A DNA stretch of 64,000 nucleotides from NCEH01 sp040049195 (GCF_040049195.1 NZ_JBDZDL010000007.1); one strand, 5' to 3'; shown: positions 44,513 through 54,709, counted from the first letter of the stretch. Translations and numbers: made by a program. The notes: generated by a model from the sequence alone, not told the origin.

Positions 44513-46795
44513 TCAGAGCGCGCCCTGGGCTTCCACCACGGCTACCGCCGTCATGTTGACGATGCCGCGCGCCGTCACCGACGGGCCGAGGATGTGCGCG
44601 GGCTTGGCCGTGCCCATCAGGATCGGCCCCACGGGCAGCGCATCGCCCAGCACCTTGATCATGTTGTAGGCGATGTCGGCGGCGTCGAGGTCCGGCATCA
44701 CCAGCACGTTGGCTGCGCCCGAAAGACGCGAGCTGGGGAACACGTGCTCACGCACATCTTCCAGCAGCGCCGCGTCGGCCTGCATCTCGCCATCCACTTC
44801 CAGCGACGGGTCCCGTTGCAGGATTAGTTCGAGCGCACCGCGCACGCGCTTGGCACACGCGGTTTCGTGCGAACCGAAATTGGAATGGGACAGCAGCGCG
44901 ATGCGCGGCTCAAGGCCGAACCGCCGCACGTGGGCTGCGGCCAGGATGGTCATCTCCGCGAGATCGGCGGCCGTCGGCTCGTTCTGGATCTGCGTGTCGC
45001 AGATGAAGAAATTGCCCTTGGGCGTGATCAGCAGCGAGAGCGCGGCCAGCTCGTGCACGCCCGGCGCGAGGCCGATGATGTCCCGCACATGACGCAAGCG
45101 GCGATTGAAGCGCCCCTCAATGCCGCAGAGCATGGCATCCGCCTCGCCCCGCTGCACGGCGAGCGCGGCGATCACCGTATTGTCGGTCCGCACCAGGGTG
45201 CGGGCGGCATCGGGGGTCACGCCCTTGCGCCCGGCGATCTCCACATAGGTGCGCACATAATCGCGATAGCGCGGATCATCCTCGGGATTGATCAGATCGA
45301 AATCGGTGCCCGGACGGATCGACAGGCCGAAACGCTGAAGGCGGGTTTCGAGCACGCTTGGCCGCGCCACCAGGATCGGCCGGGCGATGCCTTCTTCCAC
45401 CACCGCCTGGGCGGCGCGCAGCACGCGTTCGTCCTCGCCCTCGGCATAGATCACGCGCTTCTTGTCCAGCTTCGCGCGGGTGAAGAGCGGGCGCATGATG
45501 AAGCCGGAGCGGAACACGAACTGGTCCAGCTTGTCCGCATAGACCTCGAAATCCGTGATCGGCCGGGTGGCGATGCCGGTTTCCATCGCCGCGCGGGCCA
45601 CCGCCGGAGCGATGCGCAGGATCAGGCGGGGATCGAACGGCGAGGGAATGATCGAATCGGCCCCGAAGGACCGGGTCTCGCCGCCATAGGCGCGGGCGAC
45701 CACGTCGGACGGGGTCTCGCGGGCAAGGGCCGCGATGGCTTCCACCGCCGCCATCTTCATTTCGGCGTTGATGTCGGTCGCACCGACATCCAGCGCGCCG
45801 CGGAAAATGTAGGGGAAGCACAGGACGTTGTTGACCTGGTTCGGGAAATCCGACCGGCCGGTGCAGATCATCGCGTCGGGACGGGCGGCGCGCGCTTCCT
45901 CCGGCATGATTTCGGGGTTCGGATTGGCGAGCGCGAGGATCAGCGGGCGATCCGCCATGCGCTTGACCATGTCCTGGGTCATCACACCGCCGGCCGACAG
46001 CCCGAGGAAGATGTGCGCGCCGTCGATGACCTCGCCGAGCGAACGGGCGTCGGTCTTCTGCGCATAGATCGCCTTATAGGGATCCATGAGGGTCTCGCGG
46101 CCTTCATAGACCACGCCCTCGATATCGCAGACCCAGATGTTCTCGCGCTTGGCGCCGAGCGTCACCAGCAGGTTGAGGCAGGCGAGCGCGGCCGCGCCGG
46201 CGCCGGAGGCGACGATCTTGATATCCTCGATCTTCCGATTGCCGATTTCCAAGGCGTTGCGCACCGCCGCCCCGACGATGATGGCCGTGCCGTGCTGGTC
46301 GTCATGGAAGACCGGGATCTTCATGCGCTCGCGCAGGCGCTTTTCCACCTCGAAGCATTCCGGGGCCTTGATATCCTCAAGGTTGATGCCGCCGAACGTG
46401 GGCTCCAGCGCCGCGACCGTCTCGACGATATGGTCCACCTCGCTCGCGGCGATCTCGATGTCGAACACATCGATGCCGGCAAACTTCTTGAACAGCACCG
46501 CCTTGCCTTCCATCACCGGCTTGGAGGCGAGCGGGCCGATATTGCCGAGGCCGAGCACGGCCGTGCCGTTCGACACCACGCCCACCAGATTCTGGCGGAT
46601 GGTCAGCTCGGCGGCCTGGAGCGGATCGGCCTTGATGGCCATGCAGGCGGCGGCGACGCCAGGCGAATAGGCGAGCGCGAGATCGCGCTGGTTGCCCAAG
46701 GGCTTGGTGGCCTGAATTTCGAGTTTTCCGGGCCGGGGCAGGCGATGATAAATGAGAGCACCCGAGCGCAGATCATCTGAGATGTTGGACGCCAT
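44513..46795 (-). CDS. maeB: NADP-dependent malic enzyme with phosphotransacetylase-like domain
   Basis: MaeB decarboxylates malate to pyruvate and makes NADPH. The 760-residue product has the malic enzyme domains (about 1-425: AYSPGVAAACMAI, GLGNIGPLASKPVMEGK, PVFHDDQHGTAIIVGAA, GAGAAALACLNLLV) and a C-terminal phosphotransacetylase-like domain (about 430-755: VIYAEGEDERVLRAAQAVVE, GSHETACAKRVRGALELI). In related enzymes that domain is regulatory and binds acetyl-CoA. The ATG at 46795 follows GAGGGGTCGGGAAGGG. Confidence 0.96.
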   Translation of the reverse strand: MASNISDDLRSGALIYHRLPRPGKLEIQATKPLGNQRDLALAYSPGVAAACMAIKADPLQAAELTIRQNLVGVVSNGTAVLGLGNIGPLASKPVMEGKAVLFKKFAGIDVFDIEIAASEVDHIVETVAALEPTFGGINLEDIKAPECFEVEKRLRERMKIPVFHDDQHGTAIIVGAAVRNALEIGNRKIEDIKIVASGAGAAALACLNLLVTLGAKRENIWVCDIEGVVYEGRETLMDPYKAIYAQKTDARSLGEVIDGAHIFLGLSAGGVMTQDMVKRMADRPLILALANPNPEIMPEEARAARPDAMICTGRSDFPNQVNNVLCFPYIFRGALDVGATDINAEMKMAAVEAIAALARETPSDVVARAYGGETRSFGADSIIPSPFDPRLILRIAPAVARAAMETGIATRPITDFEVYADKLDQFVFRSGFIMRPLFTRAKLDKKRVIYAEGEDERVLRAAQAVVEEGIARPILVARPSVLETRLQRFGLSIRPGTDFDLINPEDDPRYRDYVRTYVEIAGRKGVTPDAARTLVRTDNTVIAALAVQRGEADAMLCGIEGRFNRRLRHVRDIIGLAPGVHELAALSLLITPKGNFFICDTQIQNEPTAADLAEMTILAAAHVRRFGLEPRIALLSHSNFGSHETACAKRVRGALELILQRDPSLEVDGEMQADAALLEDVREHVFPSSRLSGAANVLVMPDLDAADIAYNMIKVLGDALPVGPILMGTAKPAHILGPSVTARGIVNMTAVAVVEAQGAL

Positions 46796-46953
46796 TCCCT
46801 TCCCGACCCCTCTTAAACACCGCTTGTTTCAAAACCGGCGGCACGGTAGCCCTCGGCGGCAGGGATGTCACGGGTAAGCGCAACGTTTTTCGGCAGTTCA
46901 TCACGTCGCCGCGCAACTCTCGCCGCAACCGCAGACTGAAAAAAGGTGCACCC

Positions 46954-48960
46954 ATGAAAAAGGCCATAATCGCCGTCCTGGCGCTGGTCGTTCTCGGGCT
47001 TGGCGGCTATTTCGGCTTCAGCTTCTGGAGCGGGATGAAGGCACGCGGGGAAGTTGAGAAGATTTTCGCGAGCCTGCGCCAATCGGGCACGCAGGCCAGC
47101 CATGGCGAAATTGCATTTGATTTCCGCGGCCGCGCGCTGAGCGTCGACGACATCACCATTGCCGCCGCCGACGGCAGCTCCACCGTCAAGATCGGCCGTT
47201 TCACCGCCGACGGCATTGCCCCGCCCTCCGGCAGCCGCTTCACCGCCGATTCGATAAAGCTGCGCGCGGTGGAGGTGCGCACCACGGTCCCAGGCGGCGA
47301 AACCACCTATGAGACGCCGCTCGTCGAGGTGGCGCGTTATTCGGGCCCGGCGGCCTTCGTCCTGCCGCCCGCGCAAGACACGAGCGCCGCGGCCCTGCGT
47401 GCGGTGCTCACGCATTTCGCGCAGACGAGCGCCGAGCGTATCGTGCTGCCGCGGGCAACGGCGCGGGTGCGCGTCGCCGCCGTGACGCCGACCCAGCAGA
47501 CCCCAGGCACCGACGCCCAGAGCGTCGATGTGGAGTATGGCGCCTTCCGCGCCGAAGGCATCGGCCAAGGCAAGATCGCCCATATCCATCTCGATCGCAT
47601 CGGGCTGCGCTCGCAGATCGGACCGCAGAGCGCCGCGCAGGGTTTCGCCGGCGTGCTGGAGGGCATCGATGCCGACGCCGTCGACACCGCGCCGCTGCTG
47701 GCGCTCACGCAACCTCAGGCCGCCCCCGCAGCGGCCGGCTACATGCCGCTCTACGGCCGCGTTTCGGCCGCCAGCTATTCCCTCACCCAAGACGGTGGCG
47801 CCGCCGTGATGGTGAGCAACCTCCTGGCGGAAGGTGTGGCCCTCGATCCCGGCCTTCTCAATCTTGCCCGGCTCGATGCCCTGAACGCCCTGGCGCAGCC
47901 CGGCCACACTCTTTCCACGGAGGAATCGGCACGCCTGATCACGCTGACCTCCGATGTCCTCAAGGGCGTGAGCTTCGCCACCATCTCCATGAGCCAGGCC
48001 TCCCTTTCGGAGGCCAGCGGCAAGATGGAGATCGGCACCCTGGCGATGACCGGCTACACCGCCGGAAAACTCCAGCGCCTGCAGGCCTCCGGCATCGTCG
48101 AGCACAGCAAGGACGGCGCCACCATTACCCTCGGTAATGGCGTGGTGAACGGGCTTTCGCTGGCTGCCATCATGGATCTGGCGGCGAAGACCGTGAGCGA
48201 GGGTGCCGACACCTCGGCGGATTCCGTGCTGGCACTGTTCCGCATCCTGGATGGGTTCGAGTTCGCCGACCTCAAAGTGCCGGAGCTCAACGCCGCCGGT
48301 ACCATCTCGGTCGGCCGCTTCGCCTTGTCCTGGGGCGCGTTCATCGGCGCCGTGCCGACCAAATTCAGCCTGCGCGCACAGGAGATCACCGGCCCCATCT
48401 CGGCGGACGACGGGGTGCCGTTCAACCTCCTGGTCGCGGCGGGGATGGCCAGCGCGACGCTGAGCTTCACGCTTGATACGGCCTATGACCAAGCCGCGCA
48501 GGCGCTCGTCATCGGCCCGGCGAGCGCGCAGGTGGAACAGGCCTTCTCCATCGCGCTGGACGCCCGCCTCACCGGGATCGCACCGGCGGCCTTCGACAAT
48601 TCCACCTCGGCTCTGGGCGCGCTCGACACTGCGGGGCTCGGGCCGGTGAAGATCGTGTTCGCCAACCTCGGTGTCGCCGAACTGGCGCTGCGCGCCTATG
48701 CCGATGTGGCGAATGTGGACGTGGAGCAGATGCGCGGCGAACTGATCGCGGTGGTGCAGGAGCAGGCGCGGGCCACGAGCGCGGACTTTCCCGATGCCGA
48801 GCGCGTCGGCGCGGCGCTGGTGCAATTCCTCAAGACGCCGAAAACGCTCACCCTCACGTTGGCCCCCAAGGGCGACGTAAAGCTGCTGGATCTCGCCCAA
48901 ACCGACGATCCCCTCGCCACCGCGCGCGCGCTCTCGCTGGACCTCGTCGCCGGCCCCTGA
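46954..48960 (+). CDS. Uncharacterised membrane-anchored periplasmic protein
   Basis: I do not recognise this 668-residue protein. An N-terminal signal-anchor (KKAIIAVLALVVLGLGGYFG, about 2-22) is followed by a long, soluble-looking beta-rich region without cysteines and with many Ala/Ser/Thr/Asp residues. Recurrent phrases are IGRFTADGI, VEYGAFRAEGIGQGKI, IGTLAMTGYTAGKLQ and ISVGRFALSWGAFIG, which look like repeated strands of an AsmA- or YdgA/DUF945-like fold, though I cannot assign a family. GGTGCACCC precedes the ATG at 46954. It is divergent from maeB and convergent with aspS. An envelope role is inferred from the anchor and composition. Confidence 0.8.
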   Translation: MKKAIIAVLALVVLGLGGYFGFSFWSGMKARGEVEKIFASLRQSGTQASHGEIAFDFRGRALSVDDITIAAADGSSTVKIGRFTADGIAPPSGSRFTADSIKLRAVEVRTTVPGGETTYETPLVEVARYSGPAAFVLPPAQDTSAAALRAVLTHFAQTSAERIVLPRATARVRVAAVTPTQQTPGTDAQSVDVEYGAFRAEGIGQGKIAHIHLDRIGLRSQIGPQSAAQGFAGVLEGIDADAVDTAPLLALTQPQAAPAAAGYMPLYGRVSAASYSLTQDGGAAVMVSNLLAEGVALDPGLLNLARLDALNALAQPGHTLSTEESARLITLTSDVLKGVSFATISMSQASLSEASGKMEIGTLAMTGYTAGKLQRLQASGIVEHSKDGATITLGNGVVNGLSLAAIMDLAAKTVSEGADTSADSVLALFRILDGFEFADLKVPELNAAGTISVGRFALSWGAFIGAVPTKFSLRAQEITGPISADDGVPFNLLVAAGMASATLSFTLDTAYDQAAQALVIGPASAQVEQAFSIALDARLTGIAPAAFDNSTSALGALDTAGLGPVKIVFANLGVAELALRAYADVANVDVEQMRGELIAVVQEQARATSADFPDAERVGAALVQFLKTPKTLTLTLAPKGDVKLLDLAQTDDPLATARALSLDLVAGP

Positions 48961-48964
48961 AACG

Positions 48965-48992
48965 CGAACGCCCTCCGCGGGGAGGGCGTTCG
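48965..48992. terminator. Hairpin between convergent genes
   Basis: CGAACGCCCTCC (48965-48976) and GGAGGGCGTTCG (48981-48992) form a perfect 12-bp stem with a GCGG loop between the stop of the gene at 48960 and that of aspS. The T-tracts are poor. Confidence 0.65.
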
Positions 48993-49017
48993 TTCACCGT
49001 GGCAACCGTCGCGCCGC

Positions 49018-50802
49018 TTATTTCTGCGGCAGATTGAGACGGATGTGCAGTTCCTTCAGCTGCTTGGGCGTCACCTCGGCGGGCGAGCCCATCAACAGGT
49101 CCTCGGCGCGCTGGTTCATGGGGAACAGCGAAATCTCGCGCAGGTTCGAGGCGCCGCACAGCAGCATCACGATGCGATCGATGCCCGCCGCCATGCCGCC
49201 ATGGGGCGGCGCGCCATATTGGAACGCGCGGTACATGCCGCCGAACCGCTCCACCACCGTCGCCTCGTCGTAACCGGCGAGCTCGAACGCCTTCAGCATC
49301 GCCTCGGGGCGATGGTTGCGAATGCCGCCGGAGGCGATCTCGTAGCCGTTGCAGGCGATGTCGTACTGGAACGCCTTGATGGTGAGCGGGTCCTGGCCCT
49401 GCAACGCCTCGAGGCCACCCTGCGGCATGGAGAAGGGATTATGGGAGAAGTCGATCTTCTTCTCTTCGTCGGACCATTCGTAGAACGGGAAGTCGACGAT
49501 CCAGGCCAGCTCGAACCGCTCGGTATCCACGAGGTTCAGTTCCTCGCCCACCTTGGTGCGGGCGAGGCCGGCGAACTTGTAGAATTTCGACGGGTCGCCG
49601 GCGACGAAGAAAGCGGCATCGCCCGCCTGGAGGCCGAGCGCCGCGCGGATCGCCTCGGTCCGTTCGGGTCCGATATTGTTGGCGAGCGGGCCGGCGCCCT
49701 CCCCGCCCTCGCGCCACATGATATAGCCGAGCCCCGGCTGGCCCTCGCCCTGCGCCCAGCTGTTCATGCGGTCGCAGAAGGCGCGGCTGCCGCCGGTCGG
49801 GCCGGGGATCGCCCACACCTGGTTCTTCGGGTCTTCGAGCATGCGCGCGAACACCTTGAAGTTCGAGCCGCGGAAATGCTCGGAGACGTCCTGCATCACC
49901 AGCGGATTGCGCAGGTCCGGCTTGTCGGTGCCGTATTTGCGCAGCGCATCCGCATAAGGAATGCGCGGCCAGTTGTGCGTGACCGGCTTGCCCTTGCCGA
50001 ACTCCTCGAACACGCTGGTGAGCACCGGCTCCATGGCCGCGAACACGTCTTCCTGCTCGATGAAGCTCATCTCCAGGTCGAGCTGGTAGAACTCGCCCGG
50101 CAGGCGGTCGGCGCGCGGGTCCTCGTCGCGGAAGCAGGGCGCGATCTGGAAATAGCGGTCGAAGCCGCTCATCATGATCAGCTGCTTGTACTGCTGCGGC
50201 GCCTGCGGCAGCGCATAGAACTTGCCGGGATGGATGCGCGAGGGCACCAGGAAGTCGCGCGCGCCCTCGGGCGAGGAGGCGGTGAGGATCGGCGTCTGGA
50301 ATTCGAAGAAGCCGCTCTGCTTCATCCGCTGGCGCAGGCCATCGATGACGCGGCCGCGCAACATAATATTATTGTGAAGTTTTTCGCGCCGCAAATCGAG
50401 GAATCGATACTTTAGTCGAATGTCTTCCGGATAGTCCTGGTCGCCGAACACGGGCAGCGGCAGTTCCGCTGCGGCGCCGAGCACTTCCAAGCCGACCGCA
50501 TAGACTTCGACCTTGCCGGTGGGCAGATCCGCATTCTCGGTTCCCTCGGGACGCAGGCGCACCTTGCCGTCGATCCGCACCACCCACTCGGCGCGCACCT
50601 TTTCCGCCGCCTGGAAGGCCGGGCTGTCGGGGTCGATCACCACCTGGGTCAGGCCGTAATGGTCTCGCAGATCAATGAAAAGCACGCCGCCATGGTCGCG
50701 AATGCGGTGGCACCAACCGGACAGACGGACGCTTTCGCCCACCAGGGCGTCGGTGAGCGCGCCGCAAGTGTGCGTGCGGTAGCGATGCATGGCGGGGGAC
50801 AT
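49018..50802 (-). CDS. aspS: Aspartyl-tRNA synthetase
   Basis: AspS charges tRNA-Asp. The 594-residue bacterial-type enzyme has the N-terminal OB-fold (VRLSGWCHRIRDHGGVLFID, LRDHYGLTQVV), class II motif 2 (YFQIAPCFRDEDPRADR), the bacterial GAD insertion and motif 3 (GGMAAGIDRIVMLLCG). I chose ATG 50802 (MSPAMHRYRTH) with AAAGG upstream; ATG 50790 is an alternative. The window also contains rnd, the usual nearby gene in this order, separated here by a GGDEF-EAL gene. Confidence 0.97.
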   Translation of the reverse strand: MSPAMHRYRTHTCGALTDALVGESVRLSGWCHRIRDHGGVLFIDLRDHYGLTQVVIDPDSPAFQAAEKVRAEWVVRIDGKVRLRPEGTENADLPTGKVEVYAVGLEVLGAAAELPLPVFGDQDYPEDIRLKYRFLDLRREKLHNNIMLRGRVIDGLRQRMKQSGFFEFQTPILTASSPEGARDFLVPSRIHPGKFYALPQAPQQYKQLIMMSGFDRYFQIAPCFRDEDPRADRLPGEFYQLDLEMSFIEQEDVFAAMEPVLTSVFEEFGKGKPVTHNWPRIPYADALRKYGTDKPDLRNPLVMQDVSEHFRGSNFKVFARMLEDPKNQVWAIPGPTGGSRAFCDRMNSWAQGEGQPGLGYIMWREGGEGAGPLANNIGPERTEAIRAALGLQAGDAAFFVAGDPSKFYKFAGLARTKVGEELNLVDTERFELAWIVDFPFYEWSDEEKKIDFSHNPFSMPQGGLEALQGQDPLTIKAFQYDIACNGYEIASGGIRNHRPEAMLKAFELAGYDEATVVERFGGMYRAFQYGAPPHGGMAAGIDRIVMLLCGASNLREISLFPMNQRAEDLLMGSPAEVTPKQLKELHIRLNLPQK

Positions 50803-51001
50803 GACGAGCGGCCTTTCGGACAACCTTGGGACAAACGCGCTGCCGCAAAGGACGGGCGAAGCGGGCCGCCGGAAGGTGCATGGGCATCCTTGCTTGTCAA
50901 GGCCGCCGGGCCGTCTCATGCGGTTTCAAGGGGATTTGCTGCCCCGCAACATAGGCAGCCCCTGTTGATGCCAACCCAACGCGTATAACGTGAAATGTGG
51001 C

Positions 51002-53347
51002 ATGCAAAGCGCCACGATGAGAATGATGGAAGCGACGGCCCGTTCAACCGATGCAGCAAAGCCGGGCGGCACGTTCGCGAGCGTGCGCACCTGGGACGCT
51101 GCGCGCTGGGCGGTGGGCCTGGGCGGCGCCTTTATCATCACCGTCCTCGTCGCGACCATCGTGCTCACGGTTTTTCTGCGGGACCGGGCGTTGGGCGACC
51201 GTCATCGCGAACTGGAAAATCTCGCGCTGACCCTGGCGGAACAGACCGACCGCGCCTTCCAGGGGGCCGAGCAAATTCAGCGCAGCCTGATCGAACGCCT
51301 GAACGTGCTCGGGGCGACCGACCCAGAGAAGCTCGCGCGCGCCGCCTCGACCTATGAGATACACGAAATCCTCGCACAGCGCGTGCACGCCTTGCCGCAG
51401 ATCGATGCGATCACCATCATCGGCACCAAGGGCAAGCTGCTGAATTTCTCGCGCTATTGGCCAATTCCCGACGTGAACGTGTCGGATCGGGACTATTTCA
51501 GCGCCCTCAGCACCGGCGCGTCGGAAACGCAGTTCGTCAGCGCTCCCGTCAACAACCGGGGGACGGGTACCCCGACCATCTATCTCGCCCACCGGTTTTC
51601 CGCGCCGGACGGCAGTTTTCTCGGCCTGGTGCTGGCGGCCATGCGGCGCAGCTATTTCGAGAACTTCTATGGCGGGATCGACCTCGGGCCCGGCGGTTTC
51701 ATCGCCCTGTGCCGGCAGGATGGTGTGGTCCTCGCCAGCTATCCACCGGTCGCGGACAACATCAACCACTCCGCCCAGCGCGCGCTCATGCGCCATCTGT
51801 TCTCCACGGAGAACTCGTCGGGTTTGCAGGAACGGCTGATTCCACCCGGCCTGGTGGATCGGCAGGAGCGGTTGGCGGCGTTCCAGAGCCTGGCACACTT
51901 CCCGCTGTCGATCATGGTGAGTGATACCTCGGAAGACGTCTCGCGGTCGCTGCGCACGCAGATCCTGCCGATCCTGGTGGCCTCGGGCCTGATCTGCCTT
52001 GCCATTACCGTGGCGGTGATCATGGCGGTCCGTCAGTTGCGGGCGCAGCAGGAGTTTGCCCAGAACGCCTATCGCTCCGCGCGCCAGGACGAATTGACCG
52101 CCTTGCCGAACCGGCTGCATTTCCTGGAGCAGCTCGACGCGCTGCTCAGCGATGAAATGGACACGCACGGCTTTGCCTTGTTGTTCCTGGACCTCGACTA
52201 TTTCAAGTCGGTCAACGACACGCTCGGCCACGCGATCGGCGACGACCTGCTGCGCGCGGTGGCCCGCCGCATGGAGGATTATCTCGCGCCCGGTGACATG
52301 CTGGCCCGCATCGGCGGCGACGAGTTCGGCATCCTCCAGCGGGGCGGCGGGGCAACCGAGGCGTTGAGCCTCGCAGGGCAGATCATCAGCGCGATCCGCG
52401 AGCCCTTCACGCTCAACCACCACAGGGTCATCGCCGGCGGCAGCATCGGCATCGCGCTCGCCCCGCAGGACGCGCGGCTAGGGGTGGAACTGCTGAAAAA
52501 CGCGGACCTCGCCCTCTATCGCGCGAAGAACGACGGGCGCGGCCTCTCCCGCCTGTTCGAGCGGCAGATGGAGCACGCCGCGGTCGCGCGGCGCACGCTC
52601 GAACTCGATCTTGACGAAGCCTGGCGCCAGCAGCAATTCTTCCTGTGCTACCAGCCGATCTTCGCCTGCCAGAGCGGCGCCCTTGCCGGTTTCGAGGCGC
52701 TGTTGCGCTGGCGCCATCCGAGCCGCGGCATCGTGGCCCCCACGACCTTCATCCCCGCTGCCGAGGATACCGGCCTTATCGTCCCCATCGGCGCCTGGGT
52801 GCTCGAACAGGCCTGTCTTACGGCGGCGACATGGCCGGCGCCGCTCACCGTCTCGGTCAACCTTTCGCCGATCCAGTTCCGCACAGGGGAAGTGGAGGCG
52901 CAGGTGAACGGCGCGCTGCGGCGCTCCGGTCTCGCCCCTCGCCGGCTGGAGCTGGAACTCACGGAGACCACCTTGCTCCAGGAAGGCGCGAGCGTGCGGG
53001 AAATCCTCCAGAACTTCCGCACCCGCGGCATCCTGATCGCCATCGACGACTTCGGCACCGGCTATTCCTCGCTCGGCTATCTGCGCACGCTGCCCATTGA
53101 TCGAATCAAAATCGACCGCGCCTTCGTGAACGGATTGGGCCAGGATACCCATTCCTTGCCCATTATCCGCGCGATGCAGGGCTTGGCGGATGCGATCTCC
53201 GTCTCCACCACGGTGGAAGGCGTGGAGCGCGCGGAGCAGCTGGAAATCCTGCGCGCAGAACGCTGCACCTATGTTCAGGGCTATTTTCTCGGTCACCCCG
53301 GTACGGCGGAAGATGCCTTGCGCATGGCAAAAGAGGCAAAGGTTTGA
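51002..53347 (+). CDS. Membrane GGDEF-EAL cyclic-di-GMP protein with periplasmic sensor
   Basis: The protein of about 781 residues has one membrane helix (about 38-60), a periplasmic Cache-like sensor (about 65-318; SDRDYFSALSTGASETQFVS and a GRGTGTPTIYLAHR-like core), a second helix (about 321-343), a GGDEF domain (RIGGDEFGI, about 436-444) and an EAL domain (FEALLRWRHPS, about 563). The EAL metal and catalytic residues appear complete (NLSP, ELTET, DDFGTGYSS, IKIDRAF, VEGVE, VQGYF). The RxxD product-inhibition site before GGDEF is absent (APGD). Both synthesis and hydrolysis of cyclic-di-GMP are possible. No clear ribosome-binding site fixes the start; GTG 50990 is an alternative. Confidence 0.92.
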   Translation: MQSATMRMMEATARSTDAAKPGGTFASVRTWDAARWAVGLGGAFIITVLVATIVLTVFLRDRALGDRHRELENLALTLAEQTDRAFQGAEQIQRSLIERLNVLGATDPEKLARAASTYEIHEILAQRVHALPQIDAITIIGTKGKLLNFSRYWPIPDVNVSDRDYFSALSTGASETQFVSAPVNNRGTGTPTIYLAHRFSAPDGSFLGLVLAAMRRSYFENFYGGIDLGPGGFIALCRQDGVVLASYPPVADNINHSAQRALMRHLFSTENSSGLQERLIPPGLVDRQERLAAFQSLAHFPLSIMVSDTSEDVSRSLRTQILPILVASGLICLAITVAVIMAVRQLRAQQEFAQNAYRSARQDELTALPNRLHFLEQLDALLSDEMDTHGFALLFLDLDYFKSVNDTLGHAIGDDLLRAVARRMEDYLAPGDMLARIGGDEFGILQRGGGATEALSLAGQIISAIREPFTLNHHRVIAGGSIGIALAPQDARLGVELLKNADLALYRAKNDGRGLSRLFERQMEHAAVARRTLELDLDEAWRQQQFFLCYQPIFACQSGALAGFEALLRWRHPSRGIVAPTTFIPAAEDTGLIVPIGAWVLEQACLTAATWPAPLTVSVNLSPIQFRTGEVEAQVNGALRRSGLAPRRLELELTETTLLQEGASVREILQNFRTRGILIAIDDFGTGYSSLGYLRTLPIDRIKIDRAFVNGLGQDTHSLPIIRAMQGLADAISVSTTVEGVERAEQLEILRAERCTYVQGYFLGHPGTAEDALRMAKEAKV

Positions 53348-53404
53348 CCTCTCTGCGCGCGGGGGTCTTTCGCCGCCCACATGCCTTCCGTTATGGTTTG
53401 TCGC

Positions 53405-54571
53405 ATGGATCCGATCACCTCCACCGAGGCGCTCGCAGCGGCCTGTGAGCGCCTGGCCCGCCACGATTTCGTCACCGTCGACACAGAGTTTCTGCGCGAG
53501 ACGACATTCTGGCCGAAACTGTGCGTCATCCAGGCGGCCACGCCGGACGAGGCCATCATCATCGACGCCCTCGCCGATGGCATCGATCTGTCGCCCTTTT
53601 TCGCGCTGATGGCGAACGAGCGGGTGATGAAGGTGTTTCACGCCGGGCGCCAGGACATCGAAATCGTCTGGCACCTCGCCGGCATCATTCCCCATCCGGT
53701 GTTCGATACCCAGGTGGCGGCCATGGTGCTCGGCTACGGCGACAGCATTTCCTACGACCAGCTGGTGCAGCGCCTGTGCGGCCATGCCATCGACAAATCC
53801 TCGCGCTTTACGGATTGGTCGCGCCGCCCGCTCAGCCAGGCGCAGTTGGTCTATGCGATCGCCGATGTCACCCATCTGCGCGACATCTATCTCAAGCTCC
53901 TGCAGGATCTTCAGGCCCGCGGGCGCAGCGAGTGGGTGGGCGAGGAGATGAAGGTGCTCACCTCCCCCGCCACCTATCGCCAGGAGCCGGAGAATGCGTG
54001 GGAGCGCCTGAAATCGCGCGTGCGCAAGCCGCGCGAGCTGGCGGTGCTCGTCGAATTGGCGGCGTGGCGCGAGCGCGAGGCGCAGGCCCGCGACCAGCCG
54101 CGCGGCCGCATCATCAAGGACGACGTGATCGGCGAGATCGCACTCCAGCAGCCGCAGACACCTGAGAAACTGGCCGAGCTGCGCTCATTGCCCAAGGGGT
54201 TCGAGCGCTCGCGTTATGGGGAGGCCGTCCTGGAGGCGGTACGCAAGGGCCTTGCCCGGGATCCCAAGACATTGCCGCGCATCGAACGGGACAAGCCCTT
54301 GCCCAACGGCGCCTCGGCGACGGTCGAGCTGCTCAAGGTGCTCCTGCGCATGACCGCAGAGCAGCACGCGGTGGCCGCCAAGGTGATCGCCACCACCGAC
54401 GATCTGGAACGCATCGCGGTGAGCGACGAGGCGGATGTTCCGGCCATGAGCGGATGGCGGCGCGAATTGTTCGGCGACCGCGCCCTCGCCCTGAAGGCGG
54501 GAAAGCTGGCATTGGCGGTGGATCGCGGCCGGGTGGTCGCGGTGGAGCGCACCAGCGCCGAGGTGGCCTAG
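53405..54571 (+). CDS. rnd: Ribonuclease D
   Basis: RNase D is a 3'-5' exonuclease trimming tRNA precursors. The 388-residue product has the DEDD exonuclease domain (DTEFLRETTFWPKLCVIQ, KVFHAGRQDIEIVWHL, DTQVAAMVLGYG, YAIADVTHLRDIY) and an HRDC domain (about 200-290). I chose ATG 53405 (MDPITSTEAL), the usual beginning of the family; an in-frame ATG at 53381 adds eight residues. It starts 57 bp after the GGDEF-EAL gene. Confidence 0.96.
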   Translation: MDPITSTEALAAACERLARHDFVTVDTEFLRETTFWPKLCVIQAATPDEAIIIDALADGIDLSPFFALMANERVMKVFHAGRQDIEIVWHLAGIIPHPVFDTQVAAMVLGYGDSISYDQLVQRLCGHAIDKSSRFTDWSRRPLSQAQLVYAIADVTHLRDIYLKLLQDLQARGRSEWVGEEMKVLTSPATYRQEPENAWERLKSRVRKPRELAVLVELAAWREREAQARDQPRGRIIKDDVIGEIALQQPQTPEKLAELRSLPKGFERSRYGEAVLEAVRKGLARDPKTLPRIERDKPLPNGASATVELLKVLLRMTAEQHAVAAKVIATTDDLERIAVSDEADVPAMSGWRRELFGDRALALKAGKLALAVDRGRVVAVERTSAEVA

Positions 54572-54605
54572 CTTCATCGGAAGGAGTGCCGCGCGTAACA
54601 TAAGT

Positions 54606-54631
54606 AAGGCCCGGCAGCACCGGGCCTTTTC
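54606..54631. terminator. Bidirectional terminator, rnd and ppx
   Basis: AAGGCCCGG (54606-54614) and CCGGGCCTT (54620-54628) pair perfectly around CAGCA and are followed by further T residues. It lies 34 bases after the rnd stop and 80 after the ppx stop on the other strand. Confidence 0.85.
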
Positions 54632-54709
54632 TTCGCGGGCTTCAATCGCGTGCAGGCCGAACCGGCCCCGGATCGTGCGACCGGGCCCTGCTTCAGACCG
54701 TCCCCTGCT

